DNA of 64,000 bases from Pseudomonas sp. PB120 (GTDB taxonomy: Bacteria > Pseudomonadota > Gammaproteobacteria > Pseudomonadales > Pseudomonadaceae), in NCBI RefSeq assembly GCF_009761815.1, contig NZ_RWIN01000015.1, positions 1-64,000 on the forward strand, written 5' to 3'. Below the pieces are notes generated by a model, which saw nothing but the letters and a program-made list of their open reading frames with translations, was not told where the DNA came from and did not search any database. Shown piece by piece: positions 36,059-44,136 of the stretch. The translations under genes were made by a program, and so were the position numbers. Every line of letters begins with the position of its first letter. The first letter of the stretch is position 1.

Positions 36059-36086
36059 GGGTGAGTCGCTGTGGTGCGATTCACCC
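36059..36086. repeat. 11-bp hairpin upstream of the DUF1254 gene
   Basis: GGGTGAGTCGC pairs with GCGATTCACCC through a 6-base loop (one G-T pair). It lies in the 193-base gap between the reductase and the lipoprotein gene, 49 bases before the start codon. It lacks a T-run. It may act as a weak terminator or in the leader of the next gene. Confidence 0.5.
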
Positions 36087-36134
36087 ACAGGCGAGCGGCA
36101 GTCCACGGTAGGCAGCTTTAACAAAGAGGGCCCT

Positions 36135-37613
36135 ATGAAATCACCAGCACGCAGGATTTTTTACAGCACGCTGTACAGCGCCATTGTTGTCGTACTGCTG
36201 GCGGGCTGTGGCGATAAGAATGAACCGGAGAAGCCTGCCGTTCAGGCCAGCCAAAAGTCCGCCACTGCAGAGCCCGGCATGTCCGAGACTAAAGCCATCG
36301 CTGAAGAGGCGTTCATCTACGGCCTGCCTATCGTGATGAACTATGCCGTCATGAATGATTTCACGCTGAACAAGAACTCAGGGCAATACAAGGGTCCGTT
36401 CAATCAAATCAAGAGTGACGCGCGCGTCTTTACCTACGAGGATACCGCTGTCGTTACGCCGAACAGCGATACGCCCTATTCCATGCTCTGGCTCGATTTG
36501 CGTGCTGAACCCATGGTTATCTCGGTGCCGAACGTCGACAAAAGACGCTATTACTCAGTACAGCTTTGCGATGGAAACACTTATAACTTCGGCTATATCG
36601 GTAGCCGCGCGACTGGAAGTAAATCAGGCGATTATCTGGTCGTCGGCCCTGAATGGAAGGGTACGGTACCGGCGACAATCAAAAAAGTTTTTCACTCGAC
36701 AACGCCCTTTGCCCTCACTATTTTCCGCACCCAGCTATTCAACGCTGCCGATATGCCAAGTGTTGTGAAAGTTCAGGCAGGCTACAAAGCGCAGCCACTT
36801 TCTGCGTTCCTGAAACAACCCGCTCCGGCCGCCGCCCCTCCTATTGATTTCCCCTCGGCGACAACAAAAGGTATCAAGGACAACTTCTACGAATACCTCG
36901 ACGCCGCACTTCAGTTCGTGCCGCAAACCTCAGTCGATAAAGACGTCCGCGCACGGCTCGCCAGCATCGGCATCGGCCCCGGAAAAACCGTTGAATTAAA
37001 AGATCTCTCCCTGGAACGCAAAGCCGCCGTTCTGCTCGGCATGAAGGAAGGTGACGACAAAGTATCGGCGTATCTTGCGAGCGGGATGAAGGAAATCAAC
37101 GGCTGGAAAGTGGGTTCACTGATGGGGGACGAAGCTTTCTATAACGGAGACTGGCTCAAGCGTGCCGCTGCTGCAAAGGCCGGCATTTACGGCAATGATG
37201 CCGCCGAAGCGATGTACCCGATTGCCCGCGCGGATACGAAAGGTAAGGTACTGGATGGCAGCAAACACAATTACACCCTCACCTTCCCTGCTGGCCAACT
37301 CCCCCCGGTCAATGCCTTCTGGTCGGTAACGATGTATGACGGCAAAAGTCAGCTGCTGATCAAAAACCCGATCAATCGCTATCTCATTAACTCGCCGATG
37401 TTGCCCGTCATGACGAAAAACCAGGACGGATCGCTCACCCTTTACATCCAGAAAAGCTCTCCCGGAAAAACGAAAGAAGCGAACTGGTTGCCCGCGCCCG
37501 ATGGGCCCATCTATCTCGTCATGCGTCTTTACTGGCCGAAAACCGGCGCGCCCTCCATTCTTCCGGCCGGGTCCGGTACTTGGGCACCTCCGGGGGTTGT
37601 GCAAGCGGAATGA
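36135..37613 (+). CDS. DUF1254/DUF1214 lipoprotein
   Basis: The 492-residue protein has a lipoprotein signal with lipobox LLAGC (Cys near residue 25). The DUF1254 domain follows (about 50-190: AEEAFIYGLPIVMNY, TPNSDTPYSMLWLDLRAEP) and then DUF1214 (about 380-480: FWSVTMYDGKSQLLIKNPINRYLI). Such proteins are periplasmic and of unknown activity. A GAGGG lies before the start. Codon use and base composition here are less GC-rich than most neighbours. Confidence 0.88.
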   Translation: MKSPARRIFYSTLYSAIVVVLLAGCGDKNEPEKPAVQASQKSATAEPGMSETKAIAEEAFIYGLPIVMNYAVMNDFTLNKNSGQYKGPFNQIKSDARVFTYEDTAVVTPNSDTPYSMLWLDLRAEPMVISVPNVDKRRYYSVQLCDGNTYNFGYIGSRATGSKSGDYLVVGPEWKGTVPATIKKVFHSTTPFALTIFRTQLFNAADMPSVVKVQAGYKAQPLSAFLKQPAPAAAPPIDFPSATTKGIKDNFYEYLDAALQFVPQTSVDKDVRARLASIGIGPGKTVELKDLSLERKAAVLLGMKEGDDKVSAYLASGMKEINGWKVGSLMGDEAFYNGDWLKRAAAAKAGIYGNDAAEAMYPIARADTKGKVLDGSKHNYTLTFPAGQLPPVNAFWSVTMYDGKSQLLIKNPINRYLINSPMLPVMTKNQDGSLTLYIQKSSPGKTKEANWLPAPDGPIYLVMRLYWPKTGAPSILPAGSGTWAPPGVVQAE

Positions 37614-37630
37614 TGCACAAACACCGCGCT

Positions 37631-37657
37631 AATGGTCACTCTGACAGGCCATTTTTT
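37631..37657 (+). terminator. rho-independent terminator of the DUF1254 lipoprotein gene
   Basis: AATGGTC pairs with GGCCATT (one wobble) around a 9-base loop and runs into six T. It begins 18 bases after the stop codon. Confidence 0.75.
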
Positions 37658-37720
37658 CCCGGCATCATTAGCTTGGTCGGTACCTGAAAAGTGCTGCTCA
37701 GTGTCGGATGCAGCCTTCAC

Positions 37721-37760
37721 GACAGGCAGATAGCGGCCAGAAGCGGTCAGTCAGAAATCG
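37721..37760 (+). repeat. diverged intergenic repeat, copy 1
   Basis: GGCAGATAGCGGCCAGAAGC and following bases match the copy at 38199-38235 (GGCAGCAATCGGCCAGAAAC) over about 35 positions with several substitutions. The two copies flank the small gene at 37860-38105 in the same orientation. Related sequences occur between genes in many pseudomonads, from memory. Confidence 0.5.
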
Positions 37761-37859
37761 TCAGAATGCGGTTCAGAACATGAAGACTCAGCTCGATAAT
37801 CGCTGTGCGTCAGTGCCAGTCTCTAAAACAGTGTATGCATTGACGCGCACGCCAAGTCC

Positions 37860-38105
37860 TCAACTGCCCTCCGCAGAATGAGCAGTGGGCAAGCTTTGCT
37901 CGCACAGGGGCTTCATCCGATGGTGGAAATACTCCCAGACAACATCCGGATCAATATTTTCTCGGCGGACTATTTCATCTACTACTGCCTGATCACCCTT
38001 CTCGTGGAAAACCCCGATGATCGCTAGTGTTTCAATTGATGGACAGTAAGCAGTAATTGACTCGCCGCATCGATTACAAACGCGTTGACCATAGCCAGTA
38101 ATCAT
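37860..38105 (-). CDS. small protein with a possible zinc-binding CxxC
   Basis: The 81-residue protein begins MITGYGQRVCNRCGESITAYC, giving a CxxC plus a third Cys ten residues on, then a helical region (IGVFHEKGDQAVVDEIVRRE). There is no signal peptide. The ribosome binding site is weak. The coding-like composition and the ordered cysteines argue it is real. I know no function for it. It is flanked by two copies of an intergenic repeat. Confidence 0.6.
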   Translation of the reverse strand: MITGYGQRVCNRCGESITAYCPSIETLAIIGVFHEKGDQAVVDEIVRRENIDPDVVWEYFHHRMKPLCEQSLPTAHSAEGS

Positions 38106-38198
38106 AAATTCGTTTCAGTCCCTGGAACTGGAGATGACCTTTTTACTAGATGCTCAGTGCACTGACAACGTCCGCTAAGGGTCGTTTTCTGCCACTCG

Positions 38199-38235
38199 CG
38201 ATAGGCAGCAATCGGCCAGAAACAGTCATTCAAAG
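38199..38235 (+). repeat. diverged intergenic repeat, copy 2
   Basis: Second copy of the repeat described at 37721-37760, preceded here by a partly inverted segment (TTCTGCCACTCGCGATAGGC) that could form a small hairpin with it. Confidence 0.5.
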
Positions 38236-38309
38236 AGATTCGAAAACACTCGCCCACTGAGCATCATGACTCAGCCTAATGACTCCCCATGCCTCGATAA
38301 ATACGCATT

Positions 38310-38723
38310 TCAACTCATCGGCACAGCGAACACCGCGCTCGCGCGCGCAACGGTTCGCTCACCTACATGCAAGCTGACCGCAGCAAACGCCAGTTGACGT
38401 CCTTTTTTAGAGTACTCAAGACGCACTTCCAGCCACTCATTGATGTGTACTGCGCCGAGATAGTCCAGGGTCATGCTCGCCGTGATCAATGGTTGCGGAG
38501 GGTCGCTGGAAAATGCCATGGCGTAACCCATACCCACATCGGCCAGCGTCGCCAATACACCACCATGCAAAGTGCCGCGGCCATTGGCATGTCGTAAGTC
38601 CGTCAGTAATCCCAATTCCAATTGCAGTCCGCTGCCCCTCGCGTAGATCGGGCCAAGCAGATCAAGCAACGGACTACTGCGGGAAAACGGGGTGAAGCCC
38701 TCAGGAATTGCGGCGGTGTTCAT
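38310..38723 (-). CDS. PaaI-family hotdog thioesterase
   Basis: The 137-residue protein has the hotdog fold with the PaaI-type motif GRGTLHGGVLATLADVGMGYA (as HGG-x-ATLAD), then LITASMTLDYLGAVHINEWLEVR. It probably hydrolyses acyl- or aryl-CoA thioesters in the cytosol. The gene stands alone, with GGAGA before its start, and no pathway genes nearby indicate its substrate. Confidence 0.88.
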   Translation of the reverse strand: MNTAAIPEGFTPFSRSSPLLDLLGPIYARGSGLQLELGLLTDLRHANGRGTLHGGVLATLADVGMGYAMAFSSDPPQPLITASMTLDYLGAVHINEWLEVRLEYSKKGRQLAFAAVSLHVGERTVARASAVFAVPMS

Positions 38724-39001
38724 GGTCTCTCCTTGTGCCGGTTACTAACCGGCGTCATTGACCTGAATACTTCAATTCAACTTGAGGGTTTATGAGTAAT
38801 CGCGCAGTGGGGCAAGGACTATGCGTGTGTGGAATTTGCCTTGATAAACGAGCGCCCTGGGGCCGCCGGCAGCCCGTACGTCAACGCAACGTTCAAAGGC
38901 TCGTTACGAGGGGTATAACTATCAGATCCAAAAGAGGGTCACCGTGAATGACCCTCCAAAGGCAGCGCCCAGACCAGGCGCCCCAAGCGCGGAGTAATGT
39001 G

Positions 39002-39808
39002 ATGAGTTCCAAAGCACGGCGATGGGCGCGCAACAGCTTTCTTGGCGGCATCGAGCTGGCCTTGCTGATTGTCCCATTGTGCGCGAGCGCCGCGTTCAAG
39101 TGCCAAGCCAGGGACGGAGCCATCAGCTACACCAACCACACCATCGCCGGCGCCCGATGCACTCGTATGAATGGCACGGCGGGCGGCGGTGTCGGCGCCA
39201 AGGCATTGGTCCAGCCACGCGTTGTGAGGAGCGATGACCCGGGTGCGATGCGGATTCGGGTGTACACCTTCATGCACAACGGTGTTCGTCAGTACGTGAG
39301 CCGACGCCCCGAAGGGATCTCGGCACGGGTCGATGTCCTTGAGGTTTATCACATCAAGGGCTGCTATCTGTGTGCGGCGCCGAGGGGTTTCAAGGTCGCT
39401 TCGCTGCGCCTGGACACGCACTCCTATCGGCGGGAGATCGAAGCCGCGTCAGGTCATTATGGTGTCGACAGGGAGCTGATCCGCGCCGTGATACATGCGG
39501 AATCGGCATTTCGCCCCAACGCCATTTCCGATAAAGGCGCCCAAGGACTGATGCAGTTGATGCCCGCCACGTCCGAGCGCTTCGCCGTGGACAATCCCTT
39601 CGACGCAGGACAGAACATTCGTGGCGGTGTGCGCTACCTGGCCTGGCTGCTCAAACGCTTCAATGGCAACCAGAGGCTGGCATTGGCAGGCTACAACGCC
39701 GGCGAAGCGTCCGTGGACCAATACAACGGGGTGCCGCCGTACGCCGAAACGCAATCCTACGTCACCCTTGTGCAGTCCTTGACCGAACGCTATCGCGACC
39801 GTCGCTGA
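39002..39808 (+). CDS. lytic transglycosylase (SLT family) with DUF4124-like N-terminus
   Basis: The 268-residue protein has a signal peptide (FLGGIELALLIVPLCASAA), a short N-terminal DUF4124-like region (FKCQARDGAISYTN), then the SLT domain: catalytic Glu in HAESAFRPNAISDKGAQGLMQLMP and the AGYNAGE motif. It cleaves peptidoglycan in the periplasm. The start at 39002 has GGAG upstream; the ATG at 38948 would precede the signal peptide by 18 residues and is less likely. No secretion-system genes are nearby, so it is a general cell-wall enzyme. Confidence 0.9.
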   Translation: MSSKARRWARNSFLGGIELALLIVPLCASAAFKCQARDGAISYTNHTIAGARCTRMNGTAGGGVGAKALVQPRVVRSDDPGAMRIRVYTFMHNGVRQYVSRRPEGISARVDVLEVYHIKGCYLCAAPRGFKVASLRLDTHSYRREIEAASGHYGVDRELIRAVIHAESAFRPNAISDKGAQGLMQLMPATSERFAVDNPFDAGQNIRGGVRYLAWLLKRFNGNQRLALAGYNAGEASVDQYNGVPPYAETQSYVTLVQSLTERYRDRR

Positions 39809-39845
39809 TACCGTCAGTATTACAGGACGCATCACCCGGAAAAAT

Positions 39846-40514
39846 TCAGATCAACAAATCCTCATAAAACGAACCAAATCGACGCTCGGGATGAGCCAAC
39901 TGGATTTCCAGAATCCACAGGCCAGTATTCGGGTATTGATCCAGATCCCCGAGGTCGCCGCCCCGGTGAATCGCATGGGGGAAATCGCTGACCCGGTGGC
40001 CCTTGATGTCGAGGTTGAGCGTCCAGCCCATGGCCTTGGCCTGAGCGGCGGCAAAGTCATACAGCGCCACGCCGGAAACCCGCTCGCTGCGCCAAAAGCT
40101 TTCGACCCTGTCGAACAGCTCCTTGGCCGCCGAGGCACAGGCGATCATTTCCGGATCTGAACCGGTGGTGAAGGTCGCGCCGGCGTCTCCTTCGTGCCCT
40201 TGCCACACCACGCCCATGTCGATGAAGAAAATGTCTTCGGCCCCCAGCTCGGGGTCGCCATCGGAGCGCTGCTTGAAGGTCTTGAGTGTGTTGGCGCCGA
40301 AGCGGATCAGCAGCGGATGCCAGATCCGATCCATGCCCAGTTGCGCCAGAATCTCTTTACCCCGCAATTGCGCCTCGGACTCGCGCATTCCCGGCGTGAT
40401 GACACGGGCGATCTGATCGATAGCCTTCCAGGTCATCTGCTGCGCGTGGCGCATCGTTTCCAGCACGTAACGCTCACCTACCGCTTCTTTGCGGGTCAAA
40501 ACCGTACTCATCAT
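39846..40514 (-). CDS. M24-family metallopeptidase-like protein
   Basis: The 222-residue protein has the pita-bread fold of methionine/X-Pro aminopeptidases and creatinases: FFIDMGVVWQGHEGDAGATF holds two Asp ligands, HAIHRGG a His and WILEIQLAH a Glu. It lacks the N-terminal domain of full prolidases. It lies at the end of the aspD/aspT gene row on the same strand, 143 bases after aspD. Catalysis is plausible but unproven. Confidence 0.82.
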   Translation of the reverse strand: MMSTVLTRKEAVGERYVLETMRHAQQMTWKAIDQIARVITPGMRESEAQLRGKEILAQLGMDRIWHPLLIRFGANTLKTFKQRSDGDPELGAEDIFFIDMGVVWQGHEGDAGATFTTGSDPEMIACASAAKELFDRVESFWRSERVSGVALYDFAAAQAKAMGWTLNLDIKGHRVSDFPHAIHRGGDLGDLDQYPNTGLWILEIQLAHPERRFGSFYEDLLI

Positions 40515-40601
40515 TCATTCCCTTGGTAAGAAAGCGCAGGGTACGCGCTATATAGAACTGTATATTGCGATACTGATTACCAAAGATAAAGCCATGGCCC
40601 A

Positions 40602-40629
40602 GGCGCTGATCGGTCGCCCGACCAGCGCC
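40602..40629 (-). terminator. hairpin following aspD
   Basis: A GC-rich stem (GGCGCTG with CAGCGCC, plus TCGG with CCGA after one mismatch) lies 29 bases past the aspD stop on the minus strand. There is no T-run, so it may only stabilise the message or attenuate transcription into the M24 gene. Confidence 0.4.
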
Positions 40630-40657
40630 ATCAAGAGCCCTTACGCCCGCCCCGTCT

Positions 40658-42337
40658 TCACTCTGCCTTTTTCGTACGCTTGGGTTTGGCTTTGGCCGCG
40701 ACTTTCGCACTCGCATTGTCCACGGCCTTGGCCGCCGGCGAAGGCACCTTGGCCCCCGTGGCCTGCACGAACAGGTCGTAATACTCCTGGGCCAGTTTGC
40801 GTATCGCCCTGCCGATGTTGGCGTAGTCGTACTCGTTGAGGTTGGCCAGCGACACCCGCCATGACGGATGCGGTGTGCCAAAGCCCTTGCCCGGCAGCAG
40901 GATCACCCCGGTTTCTTCGGCGAGACGGAACAGCGCCTGATTGGGTTTGAGCCGCCCCAGCATCCACTGCACAAACTCGGTGCCGTACATCTGAGCCGCC
41001 AGCTCTTCCAGGTCGATCAGGTGGTAGTAGCGCACCGAGTTGCCGTCATGGGGCATGGGCAGGCCCAGTTCGCGGTACATGGCTTCTTTTCGTCGCAGCA
41101 CGATGCGCTTCATTTCCGCCTTGTAGGCGCCCGGCTCGTCCATCAGGCAGAACAACGAAAACAGCGTCATTTGCGCTTGCACCGGGGTCGACAAGCCCGC
41201 GGTGTGATTCAGCGCCACCGTGCGACTGTCGGCCACCAGTCGGTCGATGAATTTCAGCGTGCGCGGCGACGTGGTAATCGAGCTGTAGCGTCGGTCCAGG
41301 TCCTTGCGCTTGGCCTCTGGCAGTTTGGCGATCATGGCGTCGATCACGTTTTCTTCATGCGTGGCCACAATGCCCATGCGCCAGCCCGTCGCGCCAAAGT
41401 ATTTGGAGAACGAATAAACGAGGATGGTGTTGTAGGGGCAGATGGCGAACAGCGAGACGAAATTGTCGGCGAACGTGGCATACACATCGTCGGTGAGGAT
41501 GATCAGGTCCGGGCGCTTTTTCACGATTTCGGCGATGTAGCGCAGGGTATCGTCATCGATCTTGACGGAAGGCGGGTTGCTCGGGTTTACCAGGAAGAAC
41601 GCCTTGACCTTGGGGTCCAGCAGCTTGTCGAGTTCTTCATGGGTGAACTGCCATTTGTTGGATTGCGGGGCTTCGACAAACAGCGACACGAGGTTGTAAT
41701 CGCTCAGCTGCGGGATCTCGATATACGGCGTAAAGATCGGCATGCCCAACGCAATGGTATCGCCCGCCTTGATGATGTGATTGGCCTTCAGGCTGCCAAA
41801 CAGGTACGTCATCGCGGCGGTGCCACCTTCGAGCGCATACATGTCGAATTTGCCGACAAAGGGGTACGTCCCCACCATCTCCTTGTGGATGTATTTGCCG
41901 ACGATGACCTCGCTCATCTTCAACATGCGGTCGGGCACCGGGTAATTGCAGCCCAGGATCGCTTCGCACAGTTCATAGATGAAATCGCCCGCATTCAGGC
42001 CCATTTGGTCGCGGACATAAGACACCGCCGCTTCGATAAAACGCACGCCCGGCGCACCTTCGTGCTGCTTGGTGTACAGCTCGAATCGCGCCTCGATGCC
42101 TTCGCGTTGCGGAAAGCCGCCGACGTGCTCCATGTACCGATAGGAGCGCTCGGCTTCGGTCATGGCAAACGCGCCGAACTGGAAAAAACCATGACGCGGG
42201 GTCGTGGCCAGGAAATTGGGATTTCCCCGGCCGGCGTTCAGCATCAATTGATGGCTCTGAACGGCCCGCTCCATCAGCGCGTCCTTGAGTTCAAAGGGGC
42301 TCAGCAGTGCGAGTTTGTCCGGGTCGCTAAAATCCAT
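40658..42337 (-). CDS. aspD: bifunctional aspartate transaminase/aspartate 4-decarboxylase
   Basis: The 559-residue PLP enzyme belongs to the large fold-type I aspartate beta-decarboxylase group that converts L-aspartate to L-alanine and CO2. The PLP-binding Lys is in YSFSKYFGATGWRMG. NPSNPPSVKIDDD and LIILTDDVYATFA are the cofactor-contact segments. The start was chosen for its strong AAGGAG. A Lys/Ala-rich tail closes the protein. Together with the upstream AspT antiporters it forms an aspartate-in, alanine-out decarboxylation cycle that consumes a cytosolic proton. Confidence 0.93.
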   Translation of the reverse strand: MDFSDPDKLALLSPFELKDALMERAVQSHQLMLNAGRGNPNFLATTPRHGFFQFGAFAMTEAERSYRYMEHVGGFPQREGIEARFELYTKQHEGAPGVRFIEAAVSYVRDQMGLNAGDFIYELCEAILGCNYPVPDRMLKMSEVIVGKYIHKEMVGTYPFVGKFDMYALEGGTAAMTYLFGSLKANHIIKAGDTIALGMPIFTPYIEIPQLSDYNLVSLFVEAPQSNKWQFTHEELDKLLDPKVKAFFLVNPSNPPSVKIDDDTLRYIAEIVKKRPDLIILTDDVYATFADNFVSLFAICPYNTILVYSFSKYFGATGWRMGIVATHEENVIDAMIAKLPEAKRKDLDRRYSSITTSPRTLKFIDRLVADSRTVALNHTAGLSTPVQAQMTLFSLFCLMDEPGAYKAEMKRIVLRRKEAMYRELGLPMPHDGNSVRYYHLIDLEELAAQMYGTEFVQWMLGRLKPNQALFRLAEETGVILLPGKGFGTPHPSWRVSLANLNEYDYANIGRAIRKLAQEYYDLFVQATGAKVPSPAAKAVDNASAKVAAKAKPKRTKKAE

Positions 42338-42414
42338 GTCACTACTCCTTGCAGCCTGTTTGATAAGCAAACGACCAATCCCGCTCAGGGGTGGGCTGGC
42401 CTCCAATGAAAGAT

Positions 42415-44100
42415 CTAAACCAGTGCCACCACCAGCGGCCCCAACAACGTCAGGAACACGTTCGCCAAAGCGTAGGTAATGGCAAACGGCACCGTGGGCA
42501 CGGTGTTTTCAGCTTTATCCAGAATTTCACCAAAGGCCGGGTTGGCGCTGCGCGTGCCGCTGAGCGCGCCGGCAAAGATCGCGGTGTTTTCATAGCGCAG
42601 CACGTAACGGCCAAACAGCATGGTCAGGACCAATGGCAGAATCGTGACCACCACGCCAATGACGAACAGGCTCACGCCTTGATCTTTTACGGTTTGTACC
42701 GCTTGCAGACCGGAGGAAATGCCGACGACGACCACAAAGCCCGCCAGCCCCAGGTCCTTGAGGATTTGCACGGCGCCGCTGGGCATTTCGCCGAAGGATT
42801 GACGACGGGACCGATACCAGCCAAACAGCAGGCCCGACAGCAGCGCGCCACCGCCGCTGCCCAATGTCAGGGGAATGGAGCCGATGCGAGCGGTGAGCAA
42901 GCCCACCAGCAAACCGACCACCAGGCCCGCGCCCATGTACACAAAGTCGGTCTTGGCACTGGGAACGATGGCGTGGCCGACCTGCTCCACGATGCGTTTC
43001 ACATCTTGTTCCGCGCCAACAACGGTGACCACATCGCCCAGCGTGACCAGCGTGTCGGACGCCAACGGCAAGGCTTTGCCCTGGCGTGAAATCTGCGACA
43101 CGTACACGCCGTGGCGCACATCCTGTGCCGCATCGGCGCGGATATCGCCAATGCTGCGTTTGTCATACGCCGCATTGGTGATCACCACATCGCGGCGCAG
43201 CATGGTCAGCTCCATGCCTTCCACACCGTCCAGTTCTTTGCCCATGCGGGGCGCCGCCGTCACCACGGCGGGGCGTCGGCCCACCACCAGCACGATATCG
43301 CCCCCTTGCAGCAGCATGTCCGGGCTGGGCTCCAGAATCTGTTTGTCGCGTTTGACCCGTTCGATCGTGATAGACACGCCTGGCGTGCTCTCCAGCGCCC
43401 GTACACTGGTGGCCGTATTGGCCGGCAATTGGAAAATCCGCCCGACCAGATCCGGCGCGGCCGCTTCCTGACCCTGGCCATAGACATGCACGCCGGCCTG
43501 TTCTGCGGTTTCGGCGCGCAAAGCGTCTTCCTTGATGCTGCGCCCCATGAATTTGGGCAGCAGGTTGACGCAGACCAGGATGGCGCCGAACGAACCGAAC
43601 ACATAGGTCACCGCATAGCCAATGGCGACATTACCCTGCAGGCGTTGAACCTCATCGGCAGCCAGCCCCAGCTTGGCAATGGCGTCGCCGGCGGTGCCGA
43701 TAATGGCCGATTGTGTGAGTGCCCCCGCCGCTACGCCTGCGGCCAACCCCTTGTCCAGGTCGAACCATTTGGCCAGCAGCACGACCGTCAACAGGCCCGT
43801 TGCGGCGAGGACAATTGCCAGGATGATTTCCTTGATCGACTGCCTGCCCAGTGAGCGGAAAAAATCCGGTCCGCTTTCATAACCCACCGCATAAATGAAC
43901 AACGCGAACATCACGGACTTGACCCCGGGATCTATCTGAACACCCACCTGGCTGACCAGCACGGCGACCAGCAAAGAGCCCGCCACGCCACCCAGCTGGA
44001 ATTTGCCGAACTTGATCTTGCCGATGTAATAGCCCACGGCAATGGACAGAAACAGCGCAATTTCCGGCGACTTGTGGAACAGATCGTGTAGCCAGCTCAT
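42415..44100 (-). CDS. aspT: AspT-family aspartate:alanine exchanger (copy 1)
   Basis: The 561-residue membrane protein has two AAE-type membrane halves (AAE domains, about residues 15-170 and 385-555) around two cytoplasmic RCK_C/TrkA-C-like domains (about 205-370). AGVAAGALTQSAIIGTAGDA and FAGALSGTRSANPAFGE are the conserved GxxxG-like segments. It is the 3' member of a tandem pair, with the second homologue 36 bases upstream and aspD 77 bases downstream, so all three probably form one operon. GAGGG is upstream of the start. Confidence 0.9.
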   Translation of the reverse strand: MSWLHDLFHKSPEIALFLSIAVGYYIGKIKFGKFQLGGVAGSLLVAVLVSQVGVQIDPGVKSVMFALFIYAVGYESGPDFFRSLGRQSIKEIILAIVLAATGLLTVVLLAKWFDLDKGLAAGVAAGALTQSAIIGTAGDAIAKLGLAADEVQRLQGNVAIGYAVTYVFGSFGAILVCVNLLPKFMGRSIKEDALRAETAEQAGVHVYGQGQEAAAPDLVGRIFQLPANTATSVRALESTPGVSITIERVKRDKQILEPSPDMLLQGGDIVLVVGRRPAVVTAAPRMGKELDGVEGMELTMLRRDVVITNAAYDKRSIGDIRADAAQDVRHGVYVSQISRQGKALPLASDTLVTLGDVVTVVGAEQDVKRIVEQVGHAIVPSAKTDFVYMGAGLVVGLLVGLLTARIGSIPLTLGSGGGALLSGLLFGWYRSRRQSFGEMPSGAVQILKDLGLAGFVVVVGISSGLQAVQTVKDQGVSLFVIGVVVTILPLVLTMLFGRYVLRYENTAIFAGALSGTRSANPAFGEILDKAENTVPTVPFAITYALANVFLTLLGPLVVALV

Positions 44101-44136
44101 GGCAGCCCTCGGCTGAATAGTTGGAAAGACGTTCGG

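Noticed and set aside
40868..42409. A 513-residue open frame on the plus strand, opposite aspD.
   Set aside because: It is His/Gln/Arg-rich shadow of the GC-rich aspD gene, with no family resemblance and no ribosome binding site. The minus-strand enzyme is unmistakable.
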